Source: Lentisphaeria bacterium (lineage in GTDB: Bacteria > Verrucomicrobiota > Lentisphaeria > Victivallales > Victivallaceae). From it: DNA of 43,660 nucleotides. A program made the translations under genes and the position numbers. The stretch's first letter is position 1. Every line of letters begins with the position of its first letter. The notes under the pieces were generated by a model, which saw only the letters and a list, made by a program, of their open reading frames with translations, was not told the DNA's origin and made no database searches. This document shows, piece after piece, positions 8,832 through 18,000 of the stretch. The stretch is taken from the NCBI GenBank assembly GCA_017450705.1, contig JAFSTC010000088.1, positions 1-43,660 of the forward strand, in the 5' to 3' direction.

Positions 8832-9964
8832 TTGCGCACCTCCGCCTGATGCCGGAGAAAGTCCCGGACCATGCGTCCCAGCGTCTCCACCTCGAGCAGG
8901 AACGCGTCGTGGCCGTAGCCGGACTTGATCTCGCAGAACGTGACCTCCTTGCGGTTGCGGAGCAGCGCGTCGGTCAGCCGTTTGGACTGGGCCGTCGGGA
9001 ACAGCCAGTCGCTGGAGAACGACACGATCATGCCGGCGGCCTCCACGCCGCTCACGGCCTTGACCAGATCGCCCCCCGTTTCGGCGGTGAGGTCGAAGTA
9101 GTCCGTGGCCCGGGTGATGTAGAAGTAACTGTCCGCGTCGAACCGCTCGACGAAGCGGCGGCCCTGATGCTCGAGATAGCTCTCCACGGCGAAGTCGCGG
9201 TCGAAATCGTAGTCGTAATCCTGCTTGTCCTGAAGATTCCGCCCGAACTTCCGCCCGAGGGATTCCTCGGAGAGATAGGTGATGTGGGCGAGCATGCGCG
9301 CGGCAGCCAGGCCCCGGTCGGGGGTACGGTCGCCGTTGTAGTCGCCGTTGTTCCAGTCCGGATCGGCCTTGATGGCCTCGCGGGCCACCCAGTCGAAGGC
9401 GATGTTCTGCGGCGAAAACTGACAGGCCGTGGCGATGGCGATGAAGCTGGCCAAACTGTCGGGATAGCTCACGGCCCACTGCAGGACCTGCATCCCGCCC
9501 ATGGAACCGCCCACGACGGCCAGGAGTTTCTTTATTCCGAGATGGTCCACCAGACGCTTCTGGGCCCGAACCATGTCCCGGACGGTGATGACCGGGAAAT
9601 TGAGGTTGTACGGCTTCCCCGTGGCCGGATCGACGGACCGCGGACCCGTGGTCCCGGAACAGCCGCCGATCACGTTGGAGCAGATCACGAAGTATTTATC
9701 CGTGTCGATGTACTTGCCGGGACCGATCATGTTGTCCCACCAGCCGGGCTTGGGATCCTCCGGCGCATGGCGTCCGCAGACGTGGGCGTCGCCCGAAAGC
9801 GCATGGGTGATGAGCACCGCGTTGGAGGCGTCCGCGTTGAGCGTTCCCGCCGTCTCATAGCGGATATTGACATCGGCCAGCTCCCGGCCGCAATCCAGCC
9901 GGAGCGGCTCCGTCAGCCGGTAATCCCGGGGCTCGACGATGAAAACAGACTGCTGCGTTTCGAT
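8828..9964 (-). CDS. metX: Homoserine O-acyltransferase MetX, apparent ATC start
   Basis: MetX acylates homoserine in the first dedicated step of methionine synthesis. The alpha/beta-hydrolase landmarks are clear: HALSGDAH, GWWDNMIGPGK, NVIGGCSGTTGP, the nucleophile elbow GGSMGGMQ, RFDADSYFYIT and the catalytic His in GYGHDAFLLE. Family alignment places the N-terminus near QQSVFIVEP. No ATG, GTG or TTG lies in frame between the promoter (10024-10051) and that point. The best start is ATC at 9962-9964, ten bases after AGGAG, giving 378 residues. Upstream TTG codons in frame lie at or before the -10 element and so outside the predicted transcript. ATT near 9995 is a second non-canonical option. 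Translation is coupled to metW. Confidence 0.88.
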   Translation of the reverse strand: METQQSVFIVEPRDYRLTEPLRLDCGRELADVNIRYETAGTLNADASNAVLITHALSGDAHVCGRHAPEDPKPGWWDNMIGPGKYIDTDKYFVICSNVIGGCSGTTGPRSVDPATGKPYNLNFPVITVRDMVRAQKRLVDHLGIKKLLAVVGGSMGGMQVLQWAVSYPDSLASFIAIATACQFSPQNIAFDWVAREAIKADPDWNNGDYNGDRTPDRGLAAARMLAHITYLSEESLGRKFGRNLQDKQDYDYDFDRDFAVESYLEHQGRRFVERFDADSYFYITRATDYFDLTAETGGDLVKAVSGVEAAGMIVSFSSDWLFPTAQSKRLTDALLRNRKEVTFCEIKSGYGHDAFLLEVETLGRMVRDFLRHQAEVRK

Positions 9965-10023
9965 TTTCGGTGATCTCCTGTGTTGCGGGGAAAAACCTCT
10001 CCCGCGAATAAGACATTCCGCAT

Positions 10024-10051
10024 AATATACTTTTGTTTCCGCAAAAATCAA
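10024..10051 (-). promoter_or_regulatory. Promoter of metX-metW
   Basis: On the minus strand, TTGATT (10046-10051), a 16-base spacer and TATATT (10024-10029) form a good sigma70-type promoter. Transcription should start near 10017, about 50 bases before the proposed metX start. This position argues against any start codon further upstream. Confidence 0.75.
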
Positions 10052-10100
10052 GAAAAACGGCCCGGAAACCCCGTTCTCCGAGACGGCACGCCCCCCCTCT

Positions 10101-10118
10101 CCCCGCAAAAAGGCGGGG
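10101..10118 (-). terminator. GC hairpin after the SDR gene
   Basis: CCCCGC and GCGGGG arms with a 6-base loop lie 18 bases past the SDR stop codon, inside a longer C-run/G-run pairing. There is no T-run on the exit side, so it is a weak terminator candidate only. Confidence 0.3.
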
Positions 10119-10135
10119 GGGCCGGCGGCGGAGAC

Positions 10136-10867
10136 TCACACCAGAAAGGGCTCCTTGTTGACCCGGTGGACGAGGATCTCGTCGATGACGGCGCTGCCCC
10201 GGCGGAGAAGGAGAAACTCGACGATGTCGGCGATCTCTTCGGGCATGATCATGCCTTCGGGCCCGAGATCGGGACGGGAGAGTTTGACCATATCCGTGTA
10301 GACGCCTCCGGGGCAGATCGCATGCACCCGGATGTTTTCTTCGTAATACTCCCGGGCGAGACTTTTGGTCATCCCGAGAAGCGCGTGCTTCGAGGCGGCG
10401 TAGATGCTCTGGAGGGGATATCCCGCATGGGCGACCACCGAGCAGATGTTGACGATCGAGGGCTCCGCGGACCGCCTGAGATGCTCGAGACACGCCTGCG
10501 TCAGGCAGAAGGGCGCGCGGACGTTGATGGCCATGAGCCGGTCGAACTCCGCGAGACTCACCTTCGAAAAGGGCGTGCTCTGGGCGGCTCCGGCGTTGTT
10601 GATGAGCACGTCGATGCCGCCGAAGGTCCGGACGGCCTCCGCCACGCCCGAGGCGATGAAGCCGGGATCCGTGAGGTCCCCGGGAAGCGCGAGGCAGGGG
10701 GCGCATTTTTCGACCGCCGCCCGCGTTTCATCGAGTTTCCTTTCGTTCTTGCCGCCGAGAAGGACGGTCTTCATGCCGTGTCCGGCCAGTTTTTCCGCCA
10801 CGGCGCGGCCGATCCCCCCGCCGGCCCCCGTCAGAATGAGGACTTTTCCCGATAAACGCGTTTCCAT
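10136..10867 (-). CDS. Short-chain dehydrogenase/reductase
   Basis: This 243-residue classical SDR has the NAD(P)-binding TGAGGGIG (about residues 13-20), NNAG, the catalytic Ser in NICSVVAH and the YAASK active-site Tyr-Lys. It is soluble and probably reduces a carbonyl or oxidises an alcohol. The substrate is not predictable. It resembles FabG-like members by length but lacks context for fatty-acid synthesis. An ATG five codons upstream is in frame, but GGGAGGGG between the two ATGs is a strong ribosome-binding site, so I use the second. It follows rpsO's terminator and I see no clear promoter of its own. Confidence 0.85.
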   Translation of the reverse strand: METRLSGKVLILTGAGGGIGRAVAEKLAGHGMKTVLLGGKNERKLDETRAAVEKCAPCLALPGDLTDPGFIASGVAEAVRTFGGIDVLINNAGAAQSTPFSKVSLAEFDRLMAINVRAPFCLTQACLEHLRRSAEPSIVNICSVVAHAGYPLQSIYAASKHALLGMTKSLAREYYEENIRVHAICPGGVYTDMVKLSRPDLGPEGMIMPEEIADIVEFLLLRRGSAVIDEILVHRVNKEPFLV

Positions 10868-10950
10868 GCCCCTCCCTTTCATAAACGCTCCGTTCCCGAT
10901 GAGCGGATCTTGAAACTGCCGCCTGCCCGTGCGAGGAAACAGAACTTCAC

Positions 10951-10988
10951 AAAAAACAAAAAGATCCGGAGAGCGGGCTCTCCGGATC
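10951..10988 (-). terminator. Rho-independent terminator of rpsO
   Basis: An 11-base perfect stem GATCCGGAGAG/CTCTCCGGATC (10963-10973, 10978-10988) with loop CGGG is followed on the minus strand by TTTTTGTTTTTT. It starts 18 bases past the rpsO stop codon. Confidence 0.92.
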
Positions 10989-11005
10989 CTTCTTCGGTCT
11001 CGACC

Positions 11006-11275
11006 TTACTTCGCGCGGCGGATGGCGAGCGCGTCGGTGATCTCGATGTACTTGGCGCGGTTCTCGCGCTGCAGATAGGTCAGCAGTTTCTTGCGGAGCG
11101 CCACCATGGCCAGCAGACCGCGGCGGGTGCTGTGGTCCTTGGGATTGGCCTTGAGGTGCTCGGTGAGCTCGAGGATCCGACCGCTCAGAAGCGCGATCTG
11201 GACTTCGGGACTGCCGGTGTCACCGGGGGTGCGGCCATACTTGGCGATGATCTCACTGCGCTGTGCTTTGTCCAT
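11006..11275 (-). CDS. rpsO: 30S ribosomal protein S15
   Basis: S15 binds the central domain of 16S rRNA early in 30S assembly. The 89-residue length and motifs GDTGSPEVQIALLSGRI, LTEHLKANPKDHSTRRG and KLLTYLQRENRAKY are diagnostic. AAGGAGATC lies about eight bases before the ATG. It is a single-gene transcript with its own promoter and terminator. No pnp gene follows, unlike in many bacteria. Confidence 0.97.
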   Translation of the reverse strand: MDKAQRSEIIAKYGRTPGDTGSPEVQIALLSGRILELTEHLKANPKDHSTRRGLLAMVALRKKLLTYLQRENRAKYIEITDALAIRRAK

Positions 11276-11430
11276 GATTCATGATCTCCTTGTTATTGCG
11301 GAGGCGCCCCTCTTTTCCGCGCCCGCCTCATCTGCGGGGAACCGCATTCCGGGCCCCTCCTGCCGTTTTTCGCATCCGCCAGCCGGCCCCCCCGGACAAA
11401 GGGGCAAACCGACCGGAACGGACCGTCGAT
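11276..11430 (-). promoter_or_regulatory. Long 5' leader of rpsO, possible S15 autoregulation
   Basis: About 150 bases separate the predicted transcription start from the rpsO ATG, long for this compact genome. The leader is GC-rich and can form stems such as GGATCGACGGTCC. In several bacterial groups S15 represses its own leader, but the RNA structures differ between groups. Regulation here is inference from length and family habit only. Confidence 0.4.
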
Positions 11431-11436
11431 CCGTTT

Positions 11437-11464
11437 AATATACACCCGTTCCGGTTTTTTTCAA
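11437..11464 (-). promoter_or_regulatory. Promoter of rpsO
   Basis: TTGAAA (11459-11464), a 16-base spacer and TATATT (11437-11442) on the minus strand. The -35 overlaps the stop codon of the upstream fucosidase gene. Confidence 0.82.
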
Positions 11465-12741
11465 GTCGCGGGAGAAAGCCAGGCGGACTTGTCGGATTCC
11501 ACGCCGCGCCGGGGGACCTCTTCGAACAGGACCTCGAGGACAGTGCAGTTCGGATCGGGCGGGACGGAGGGCAACTCTGTGATGATGAGCCGCTGCGTTC
11601 CGGGATCCCAGGTGAAGGGGAAAGCGGTGCCGTCGCCGCCGAGGAGCGTCACTTTCAGGGGTCTCGAGGCCACGCGGACGGCGGTCGCCCGGGTCCCGGG
11701 CCAGCGGAAGCAGAACCAGTAGCCGGTATTCCCCTTGCGGGCCCAGGGGCCCTGGAGGTTCAGGTCCACGCTGTCGGGCGTACAGGTGCCGATGAGCTCG
11801 CAGCGCCGGGAGCTGCGGATCGCTTCGCCGTTTTTTTCGAGCCAGTCGCCCATGACGGCAAGCCGTTCCAGTTCCTCGGCGCGGAGCCGTCCGTCGGGGC
11901 CGGGACCGATGTTGAGCAGAAAATTCCCCTCCCCCGTCGCGGCGGTCACCAGATGCTGGATCAGCTGCACGGGGGTCTTCCAGTTGGGGTTGAACCGGGT
12001 GTAGCCCCAGCAGCAGGAGTCGCCGATGCACATGCAGGTCTCCCAGGCGCGGCCGGAGGCGCTGGCCTTCACGACCTGTTCCGGCGTGTCGATGTCCTCC
12101 TGCAGACCGGAGCGGTTGTTGATGATGATCCCGGGCTGGAGCTCCCGCACCATGGCATTGAGTTCACGGGCGTGCCAGAAATCGATCCTCTGCTCCGGGC
12201 TGTCGTTGGGATAATTCGCCATCCAGCCGCCGTCGTACTCCAGCAGATCGATTTTTCCGTAGTTCGTCATGAGCTCCCGCACCTGATTATGGACGTACGC
12301 GACCAGAGCCGCCTTGTTTTCCGGATACTTCCCGGGCTCGAAATAGCCGGGATAACGCCAGTCCAGAAGGGAGTAATAGAGACCGACCTTCAGTCCGGCG
12401 GCCCGGGCGGCCTCCACGTATTCCCGCACGATGTCCCGGCGGCAGCCGCGCTTTGCGGAGGTGAAGTCCGAGTATTTCGAGTCGAAAAGAGAGAAGCCCT
12501 CGTGGTGGCGGGTCGTCAGCACCATGTACTTCGCTCCGGCCCGTTTCGCGGCCTGGACCCACTCCCCGGCGCACCCGGGAACGGGATCGAACCTGTCGGC
12601 CAACGCGGCATACTCCTCTTTCGGGATCCGTTCGGAATACATGGTCCACTCGCCCCGCTCCAGCAATGAATAGAGTCCGAAATGGACGTAAATGCCGAAC
12701 CTCGCCTCGTGGAACCACTTCATTCGTTCTTCGTAAGTCAT
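11461..12741 (-). CDS. Alpha-L-fucosidase, glycoside hydrolase family 29
   Basis: GH29 enzymes release alpha-linked L-fucose with retention. The 426-residue protein starts with WFHEARFGIYVHFGLYS, has YMVLTTRHHEGFSLFDSKYS (residues 72-91) and the nucleophile region LLEYDGGW with Asp170, where other members read WFDG. TPEQ (about residue 219) is also family-like. A small beta-sandwich follows the barrel, ending near residue 420. There is no signal peptide, so it probably acts in the cytoplasm on imported oligosaccharides. GGGGGAGG lies 10 bases before the ATG. It is downstream of the AraC regulator and has its own promoter. Substrates could be mucin, milk or algal fucosides. Confidence 0.9.
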   Translation of the reverse strand: MTYEERMKWFHEARFGIYVHFGLYSLLERGEWTMYSERIPKEEYAALADRFDPVPGCAGEWVQAAKRAGAKYMVLTTRHHEGFSLFDSKYSDFTSAKRGCRRDIVREYVEAARAAGLKVGLYYSLLDWRYPGYFEPGKYPENKAALVAYVHNQVRELMTNYGKIDLLEYDGGWMANYPNDSPEQRIDFWHARELNAMVRELQPGIIINNRSGLQEDIDTPEQVVKASASGRAWETCMCIGDSCCWGYTRFNPNWKTPVQLIQHLVTAATGEGNFLLNIGPGPDGRLRAEELERLAVMGDWLEKNGEAIRSSRRCELIGTCTPDSVDLNLQGPWARKGNTGYWFCFRWPGTRATAVRVASRPLKVTLLGGDGTAFPFTWDPGTQRLIITELPSVPPDPNCTVLEVLFEEVPRRGVESDKSAWLSPAT

Positions 12742-12784
12742 TTGTTCATCCTCCCCCGGGTCACCCGAAATCCGAATCGGAAAT

Positions 12785-12812
12785 AATATACACGCGCGAG
12801 GCTTTTTTTCAA
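12785..12812 (-). promoter_or_regulatory. Promoter of the fucosidase gene
   Basis: TTGAAA (12807-12812), a 16-base spacer and TATATT (12785-12790) on the minus strand. Between the -10 and the gene is the palindrome CGGGTCACCCG (12765-12775 region), a possible regulator site. Confidence 0.78.
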
Positions 12813-12843
12813 TGGCGGGGAGGAAACACGGGAGGATCCGGAC

Positions 12844-13764
12844 TCAGGTGAAGTCGCCGGATTTGACCCTTTTGCGGAACTGCAGCGGGGAAATGCCGCG
12901 CTGCTTCTTGTAGAAGCGGGAAAAGGCGTAGATGCTGCCGAACCCCAGCCGCAGAGCGATCTCCGAAATATTCAGATGGGAGTGACTGAGAAGTCTCTCG
13001 GCCCGGATGAGCAGTTCATCGTGCCGGGCGCGGCTGGGGGTGCCGCCGGTGGCCTGTTTGAACAGCCGCCGCAGATGGCCCGGCGAGATGTTGTGTTCCC
13101 TTGCGATCTCGGAAAAGTTTTTTTTGATCCCCGTGGCGCCAACGAACTGCTGGCACAACTGTCTTATCAGAGAGGATTCCTGCTCCTCCGCCGCGGTCAC
13201 GGGGGAAACCGCGGCGATCGGCCGCAGGGCGTTGAGCAGCAGTCCCAGCCGCAGCAGACACTCCCCGGCGGCGGTTTCCCGGCCGCCGCCCCTGCCGGAA
13301 CGGTATTTCGCACAGGCCTGCCGGAATTCGTCCAGCAACCGGCCGATCTCCCCGTCGAAACAGAAGATCTGGTTGCGCAGAAGCGTGAACCACGCCGGTT
13401 CGTCCCTGAGCGTGAAACGCACCAGCAGCCACTGGACCTTTTCGTTGTTCAGCGGCAGACGCCCGTGCACCTGACCGGGATAGAGCAGGATCGCTTCGCC
13501 GGAACCGAGGATGTACGGGATTTTGTTGATCGCAAGACACCCCCTGCCGGAGAGACAGAACCACAGGATATGATGGTGATGCAGATTCCCGCCGTACTTC
13601 ACGCGCATCGACGGTTCCCGGCGCAAAAACACGTGACAGTTGAAAGGCACCACCGGCTGGCCTTCGATATTCAGGAACTGTCCGGCGTCGTCGGTTTCCG
13701 ATGTCAGGAACAGCTTTTTTTCGTCCATGTTCGTTTCGGTCAAAAAATAATTCGTTTCTGCCAT
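12844..13764 (-). CDS. AraC-family transcription regulator
   Basis: This 306-residue protein has an N-terminal cupin-like sensing domain (LHHHHILWFCLSGRGCLAI and LLYPGQVHG, about residues 60-105) and a C-terminal double helix-turn-helix (IAREHNISPGHLRRLFKQATG and ISEIALRLGFGSIYAFSRFYKKQRGISP), as in sugar-responsive AraC proteins. It lies between the fucosidase and the divergent sialidase operon and most likely controls one or both. The ATG at 13762-13764 is only seven bases after the -10, so the message may be leaderless. ATG at 13726-13728 is an alternative start. The effector is unknown. Confidence 0.88.
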   Translation of the reverse strand: MAETNYFLTETNMDEKKLFLTSETDDAGQFLNIEGQPVVPFNCHVFLRREPSMRVKYGGNLHHHHILWFCLSGRGCLAINKIPYILGSGEAILLYPGQVHGRLPLNNEKVQWLLVRFTLRDEPAWFTLLRNQIFCFDGEIGRLLDEFRQACAKYRSGRGGGRETAAGECLLRLGLLLNALRPIAAVSPVTAAEEQESSLIRQLCQQFVGATGIKKNFSEIAREHNISPGHLRRLFKQATGGTPSRARHDELLIRAERLLSHSHLNISEIALRLGFGSIYAFSRFYKKQRGISPLQFRKRVKSGDFT

Positions 13765-13779
13765 TTTTTTTAATATATA
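13751..13779 (+). promoter_or_regulatory. Possible promoter of the sialidase operon
   Basis: TTCGTT, a 17-base spacer and TATATA (13774-13779) on the plus strand, overlapping the divergent regulator promoter. The -35 is weak, as expected for an activator-dependent promoter. Confidence 0.35.
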
Positions 13780-13800
13780 TTTGCTGTATATGTAAAGCAA
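13772..13800 (-). promoter_or_regulatory. Promoter of the AraC-type regulator gene
   Basis: TTGCTT (13795-13800), a 17-base spacer and TATATT (13772-13777) on the minus strand. Seven T's on the plus strand separate the -10 from the ATG, placing the likely transcription start at the start codon. Confidence 0.7.
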
Positions 13801-13802
13801 AT
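13779..13802. promoter_or_regulatory. Inverted-repeat operator candidate
   Basis: ATTTGCT (13779-13785) and AGCAAAT (13796-13802) are perfect 7-base inverted arms 10 bases apart. They cover the -35 and spacer of the regulator promoter and sit just upstream of the sialidase operon. The placement suits autoregulation by the AraC-type protein, although AraC proteins more often bind direct repeats. Confidence 0.45.
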
Positions 13803-13847
13803 CACTGAATGGGGATCGGGTCTTTTTTTATCGGGAAAGGTTTTGCA

Positions 13848-15002
13848 ATGAAAATCCATCCGCCCTTCGTCATCTACCGGGATCAGCGGTTTTATTCGAC
13901 TTTTCCCGGCGTCGCCGCCGCCGACGGCGAGATCTTCGCCGCATTCCGCCGCTGCCCGAGCTACCACGGCTGGCCGGGGGTGGATGAAAAATACTGCTGC
14001 CACTACAGTCCGGTCAGTCAGCTGATGCTCACCCGTTCCCGGGACGGCGGCAGGAACTGGAGCGAGCCGGAACTTCTTTATTCCCCGCCGGAGGGCGCAA
14101 GTCAGGACGCCTCGCTTTTCTTCGACGGCAAATATCTCTTCGTCAGCAGTTTCATCTGGGAGCACGTTCCGCCGCACCTGGTGCGGATGCTGGACGAGAG
14201 CGGCAACGGGCACTATCTGTCGCGCTTCGACGTCAACAAGGAGGCCGTCGCCCTGCCCGGCGGGGTCTATGTGCTCCGCAGCGACGATCTCGGCAAAAGT
14301 TTCCACGGTCCCTACCGCCCCGATCCCCTGCCCGGCACGCCGGAGCTTTTTCCGGGACATCCGCGCCGGATGCACAACCGGGGCAACATCACCCGCGGCG
14401 GCGACGGTTCGCTCCTGTGGGTCGGCGACCGGTTCGAAAACGAATTCACGCCGCAGATGTTTGCCGACGTGATGCTTTACCGCTCCGTCGACGACGGCGT
14501 GTCATGGCAATTCGTCACCGCCGCGATCGACTCCCATGGCGACCCCGGGTATCTTTACGAGGAACCGTTCCTCACGGTGACGCCCGCGGGGAAATACGTG
14601 CTTCTGGTGCGGTCGCAGAGGCGCAGGACCGACGGCTCCCTGACCCGGGCCGATCTGGTCACCGCCGAATCGACCGACAACGGCCGCACCTGGACGCCTC
14701 CCTTGCGTCACGCCATCCACGCCGAACCTGCCGCCGCCTGCCGTCTGCCGGACGGCAGGACCATGATCGTCTACGGTTACCGCAAGGAACCCTGCGGCGT
14801 CAGGGGGCGGATCGTTTCGCCGGAGTTCGAGGATCTGGACACGGCGGAGGAATTCGTCATCCGCGACGATTCGCCCTTCCCCGACACCGGATATCCGGGG
14901 ATAACCCTGCTGGACGAACACCATGCCATGGCCGTCTATTATATCGAGGATCCCGCCGTTCCCGCGGCCCGGGGGATCGAGGGCAATATCATCGAATTTT
15001 GA
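13848..15002 (+). CDS. Sialidase-like BNR/Asp-box beta-propeller hydrolase
   Basis: This 384-residue protein has four Asp-boxes, SRDGGRNW (64-71), SDDLGKSF (145-152), SVDDGVSW (213-220) and STDNGRTW (275-282), spaced as in six-bladed sialidase propellers. Exo-alpha-sialidases (GH33) remove terminal sialic acid, but other BNR-repeat hydrolases share this pattern, so the substrate is uncertain. There is no signal peptide. The chosen ATG follows GGGAAAGG by seven bases. An in-frame ATG at 13809 lacks such a site. It opens an operon with the LamG/DUF4091 gene 15 bases downstream. Confidence 0.8.
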   Translation: MKIHPPFVIYRDQRFYSTFPGVAAADGEIFAAFRRCPSYHGWPGVDEKYCCHYSPVSQLMLTRSRDGGRNWSEPELLYSPPEGASQDASLFFDGKYLFVSSFIWEHVPPHLVRMLDESGNGHYLSRFDVNKEAVALPGGVYVLRSDDLGKSFHGPYRPDPLPGTPELFPGHPRRMHNRGNITRGGDGSLLWVGDRFENEFTPQMFADVMLYRSVDDGVSWQFVTAAIDSHGDPGYLYEEPFLTVTPAGKYVLLVRSQRRRTDGSLTRADLVTAESTDNGRTWTPPLRHAIHAEPAAACRLPDGRTMIVYGYRKEPCGVRGRIVSPEFEDLDTAEEFVIRDDSPFPDTGYPGITLLDEHHAMAVYYIEDPAVPAARGIEGNIIEF

Positions 15003-15017
15003 AAAGGAGGACGAGGG

Positions 15018-18000
15018 ATGAAAAGATTCTGTTGTCTGCTCGTTGCGGCGACGGTCCGGGGACTGGCCGCCGGGACGGTCTTTCTCTGGCCTTGCGACGA
15101 CGGCGGCACGCCGCCCGCGAAGGTCCGGTGCGCCGGACGGACCGGGCATGACGGCCGCATCTCTCCGGCCAAACAGGCGGCTTTCCTGAAGGGGAAGGAC
15201 GGGACGCGCCTGCGGCTGGACGGTGCCTCCGTGGTCATCCCTCCCTCGCCCGAGCTGGATATGACGGCGGGTTTCATCCTGAGCGCCCGGTGCGACCCCG
15301 ATTTCACCGCCGGGAAGGACCGGAAATGGATGGGACTGATCTCCAAGGGGAAAAATTACAGTTCCGGCTACGCTTTGATGTTCGATCCGGCGGGGGCGAT
15401 CCTGCTGACGCTGAAAACCGACCGGGAACTGCTCTGGCTTCAGACCAAAGGCGGCGCCGTCCGTTCCGGGAAGGAGCAGACCGTCACCGTTTCCGCCCAT
15501 GACGGCATGGCGAAGATCTACGTGGACGGCAATTTGATCGCCTCCCGGAAATACAAGGGCAAACTGCAGGACGCGGGGCATCCGCTCTACATCGGCGCGG
15601 GGTATTACGGCTACTTCGGAACGGTGCGGGACGTGAAACTCGGTTCCTTCGACGAGGCGGCCCTGCCGGAAAACCGCGCGCTTGGCTCCGCCGGAAAAAA
15701 GCACGAGTGGAAGTTCGGCGACGGCGACGGGTCCGCCGTCGTCAAATGCTCTTCGACCCCCATGCTCGACGGCAAGATCCGCTCCATCGGCAAATCCCGC
15801 TGGGCGCAGGCCGACGAACGGGGATTTTTCCTGCGGCTGGACGGCGCATCGGTGGAGATCCCCTTTCTGAAGAACATCGACTACCCGGAGGGGTTCATCC
15901 TCGAAGCGGAGTTTTCCGTCGATTTCAAGGCCTCTCCCCGCAGCAAGTGGTTCGGACTGCTCTCCACCGGCAAAAATTACAGTTCGGGTTATGCCGTCCT
16001 GATCCGGCCCGACGGCGCGCTGCTGCTGACGCTGCTTACGGACAAGGAGAACCTCTGGTGCCAGACAAAGGCCGGGATGATCGGGAACAACCGGGACTGC
16101 AAACTTCAGATCTTTGCCGGCGGCGGCACGGTGAAAATTTTCGCGGACGGCAAACTGATCGCCAAACGCAATTACCGCGGCAACCTGATCACCCGGGGGC
16201 AGCCGCTTTTCATCGGCACGACCTACTATCCCTTTTTCGGCAACATCTACAACGTGAAGATCCAGCCGTGGGACAAGACCCTCGTCCCCGCCGAGACCGC
16301 GGTCAGGGAAGTCCCGAAAGCGGTGTTCAAGCCGCAGCCGATCGTCGATCCGCCGGGAACGGTGATCGTGTCGGATTTCGGCAAATTCCGTCCCGCTCCC
16401 GAGACGGGAGCCGGGGCGGATCCCCGTTACTGGTGCTTCGGACGGACCTTCAAAACCGGACCGGAGGGCACGCTTTATCCGCCGCAGATCGACGCCGGGA
16501 CCATCTCGTGGCACTCCGATCTCAAGGGGAGGTACGACTTCTACCTCTGCGGGCGGCTGCTCTCCCGTCCAACGCGGCTGCAGCTCACCATCGGCGACGA
16601 CCCGCAGGCGTATTTCGTCAGCGGCGCGGCGCAGGCGGAATTCAACGCCGTCCACCGCAATTACGAAGTGTGCATCGCCCGGGATCTTGCGATGGACGAT
16701 TTGAAAATAACCTTCTATCCCGGCACGTCTTATTATCTCGGGTATCTGAAATTCATTCCGGTCGCCAACCGCCGTCCCCGGGAGAACACGCCCGATCCCG
16801 ACGTCTCCGTCACCCGGGGCCCGGCGGAAAAAGTTTCGCCCGCTGAAGCCGTGGCCGCCTGCGCGCCCCTTTTCACGGAGCGCAAATACGTGGAAAGCCG
16901 CCCGGCCCCCCCGGTTTCGGAGATCTCCCGGGAACGGGGTTTTCAAATTTTTTCCCATCCCTGGATGAGGCTTCTTTTCACCAACAGCTGCGCCGCGGAG
17001 GATACGGGGAAGGCAGTGCTCAAAGTCGCCGCCGCCCCCGGCGAGTACGAACCCGCCACACTGGGCGTCAGGGGACTGCGGGACGCGGGAAACGTGTCGC
17101 TGAAGCTGTGCCGTCCCTTCGACGGCGGCATTTCCGCGGAGATCGCAGTGGTGGAGTCCATCCCCAAACGTTCCACCAATTATCACGGCAAGTCCGAATA
17201 CATGACAGCTCCGCAGTATTTGGAAAAAACCGATACGGTGGAAGTGAAAAAAGAGATCGCCCGGCAGTTCTGGATCACCTTTCACGTCCCCGGGGGGACG
17301 CCGCCGGGGCGTTATCGCGGGGAGTTCGAGCTGATTTCCGGCGCGGGCCGGGAAACGATCCCCGCGGAGGTGGAAGTCTACCCTTTCGAGCTGGAAGCGC
17401 CCCGGATGAGTTACGGGATGTGGGTGCAGCTCTTCAACGAACGGGTGGTCCGGGAGGATTTCGACGCCATGGGAAAGCACGGGATAAACTGGGTCTGCAT
17501 GCATTCCGACAAGGCGGTGAAGTTCGATGATATGCGACTGGACAGCATGAAGATAGACCTGGATCACTCCCTCTTCGCCGTCGCGGCGGAAACCCTGCAG
17601 AAATATACGCCGGTTACGTTGATCACGCTCTATGACGACGCGCTCAAGGAGGTCATCAAAGTCAACCGCGGCAGGGAGGTCGAGGCCGTAAGAAAAGTCC
17701 GGGAATTTTTCGACGCCTGGTGCGAAAAACGGAATTTCCCGCGCGTTTACTGGCTCGGCGACGACGAGGTCCTCTCCCATCCGCGCCGGATCGACGACTG
17801 CATCGCGCGCATGGAAATCTACAAAAAAGCCGGTCTGCGGGTCGGCACGAATCACCTGTGGAAAAAGACCGTCCGTCCCCGGCAGGACGCGGCGGAAAAG
17901 CTGGCGGCGCTTTCGGACATGTTCATCCTCCGATACAACACGGGGACCCTTTACTATGTCGACACCTGGCCCGAGATCGTCAAGACGTGCGCCGCCGGGG

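Noticed and set aside
9965-10108. Longer metX starting at TTG near 10108
   Set aside because: That codon is upstream of the -35, so it would not be in the transcript from the predicted promoter, and the added residues are unlike MetX.
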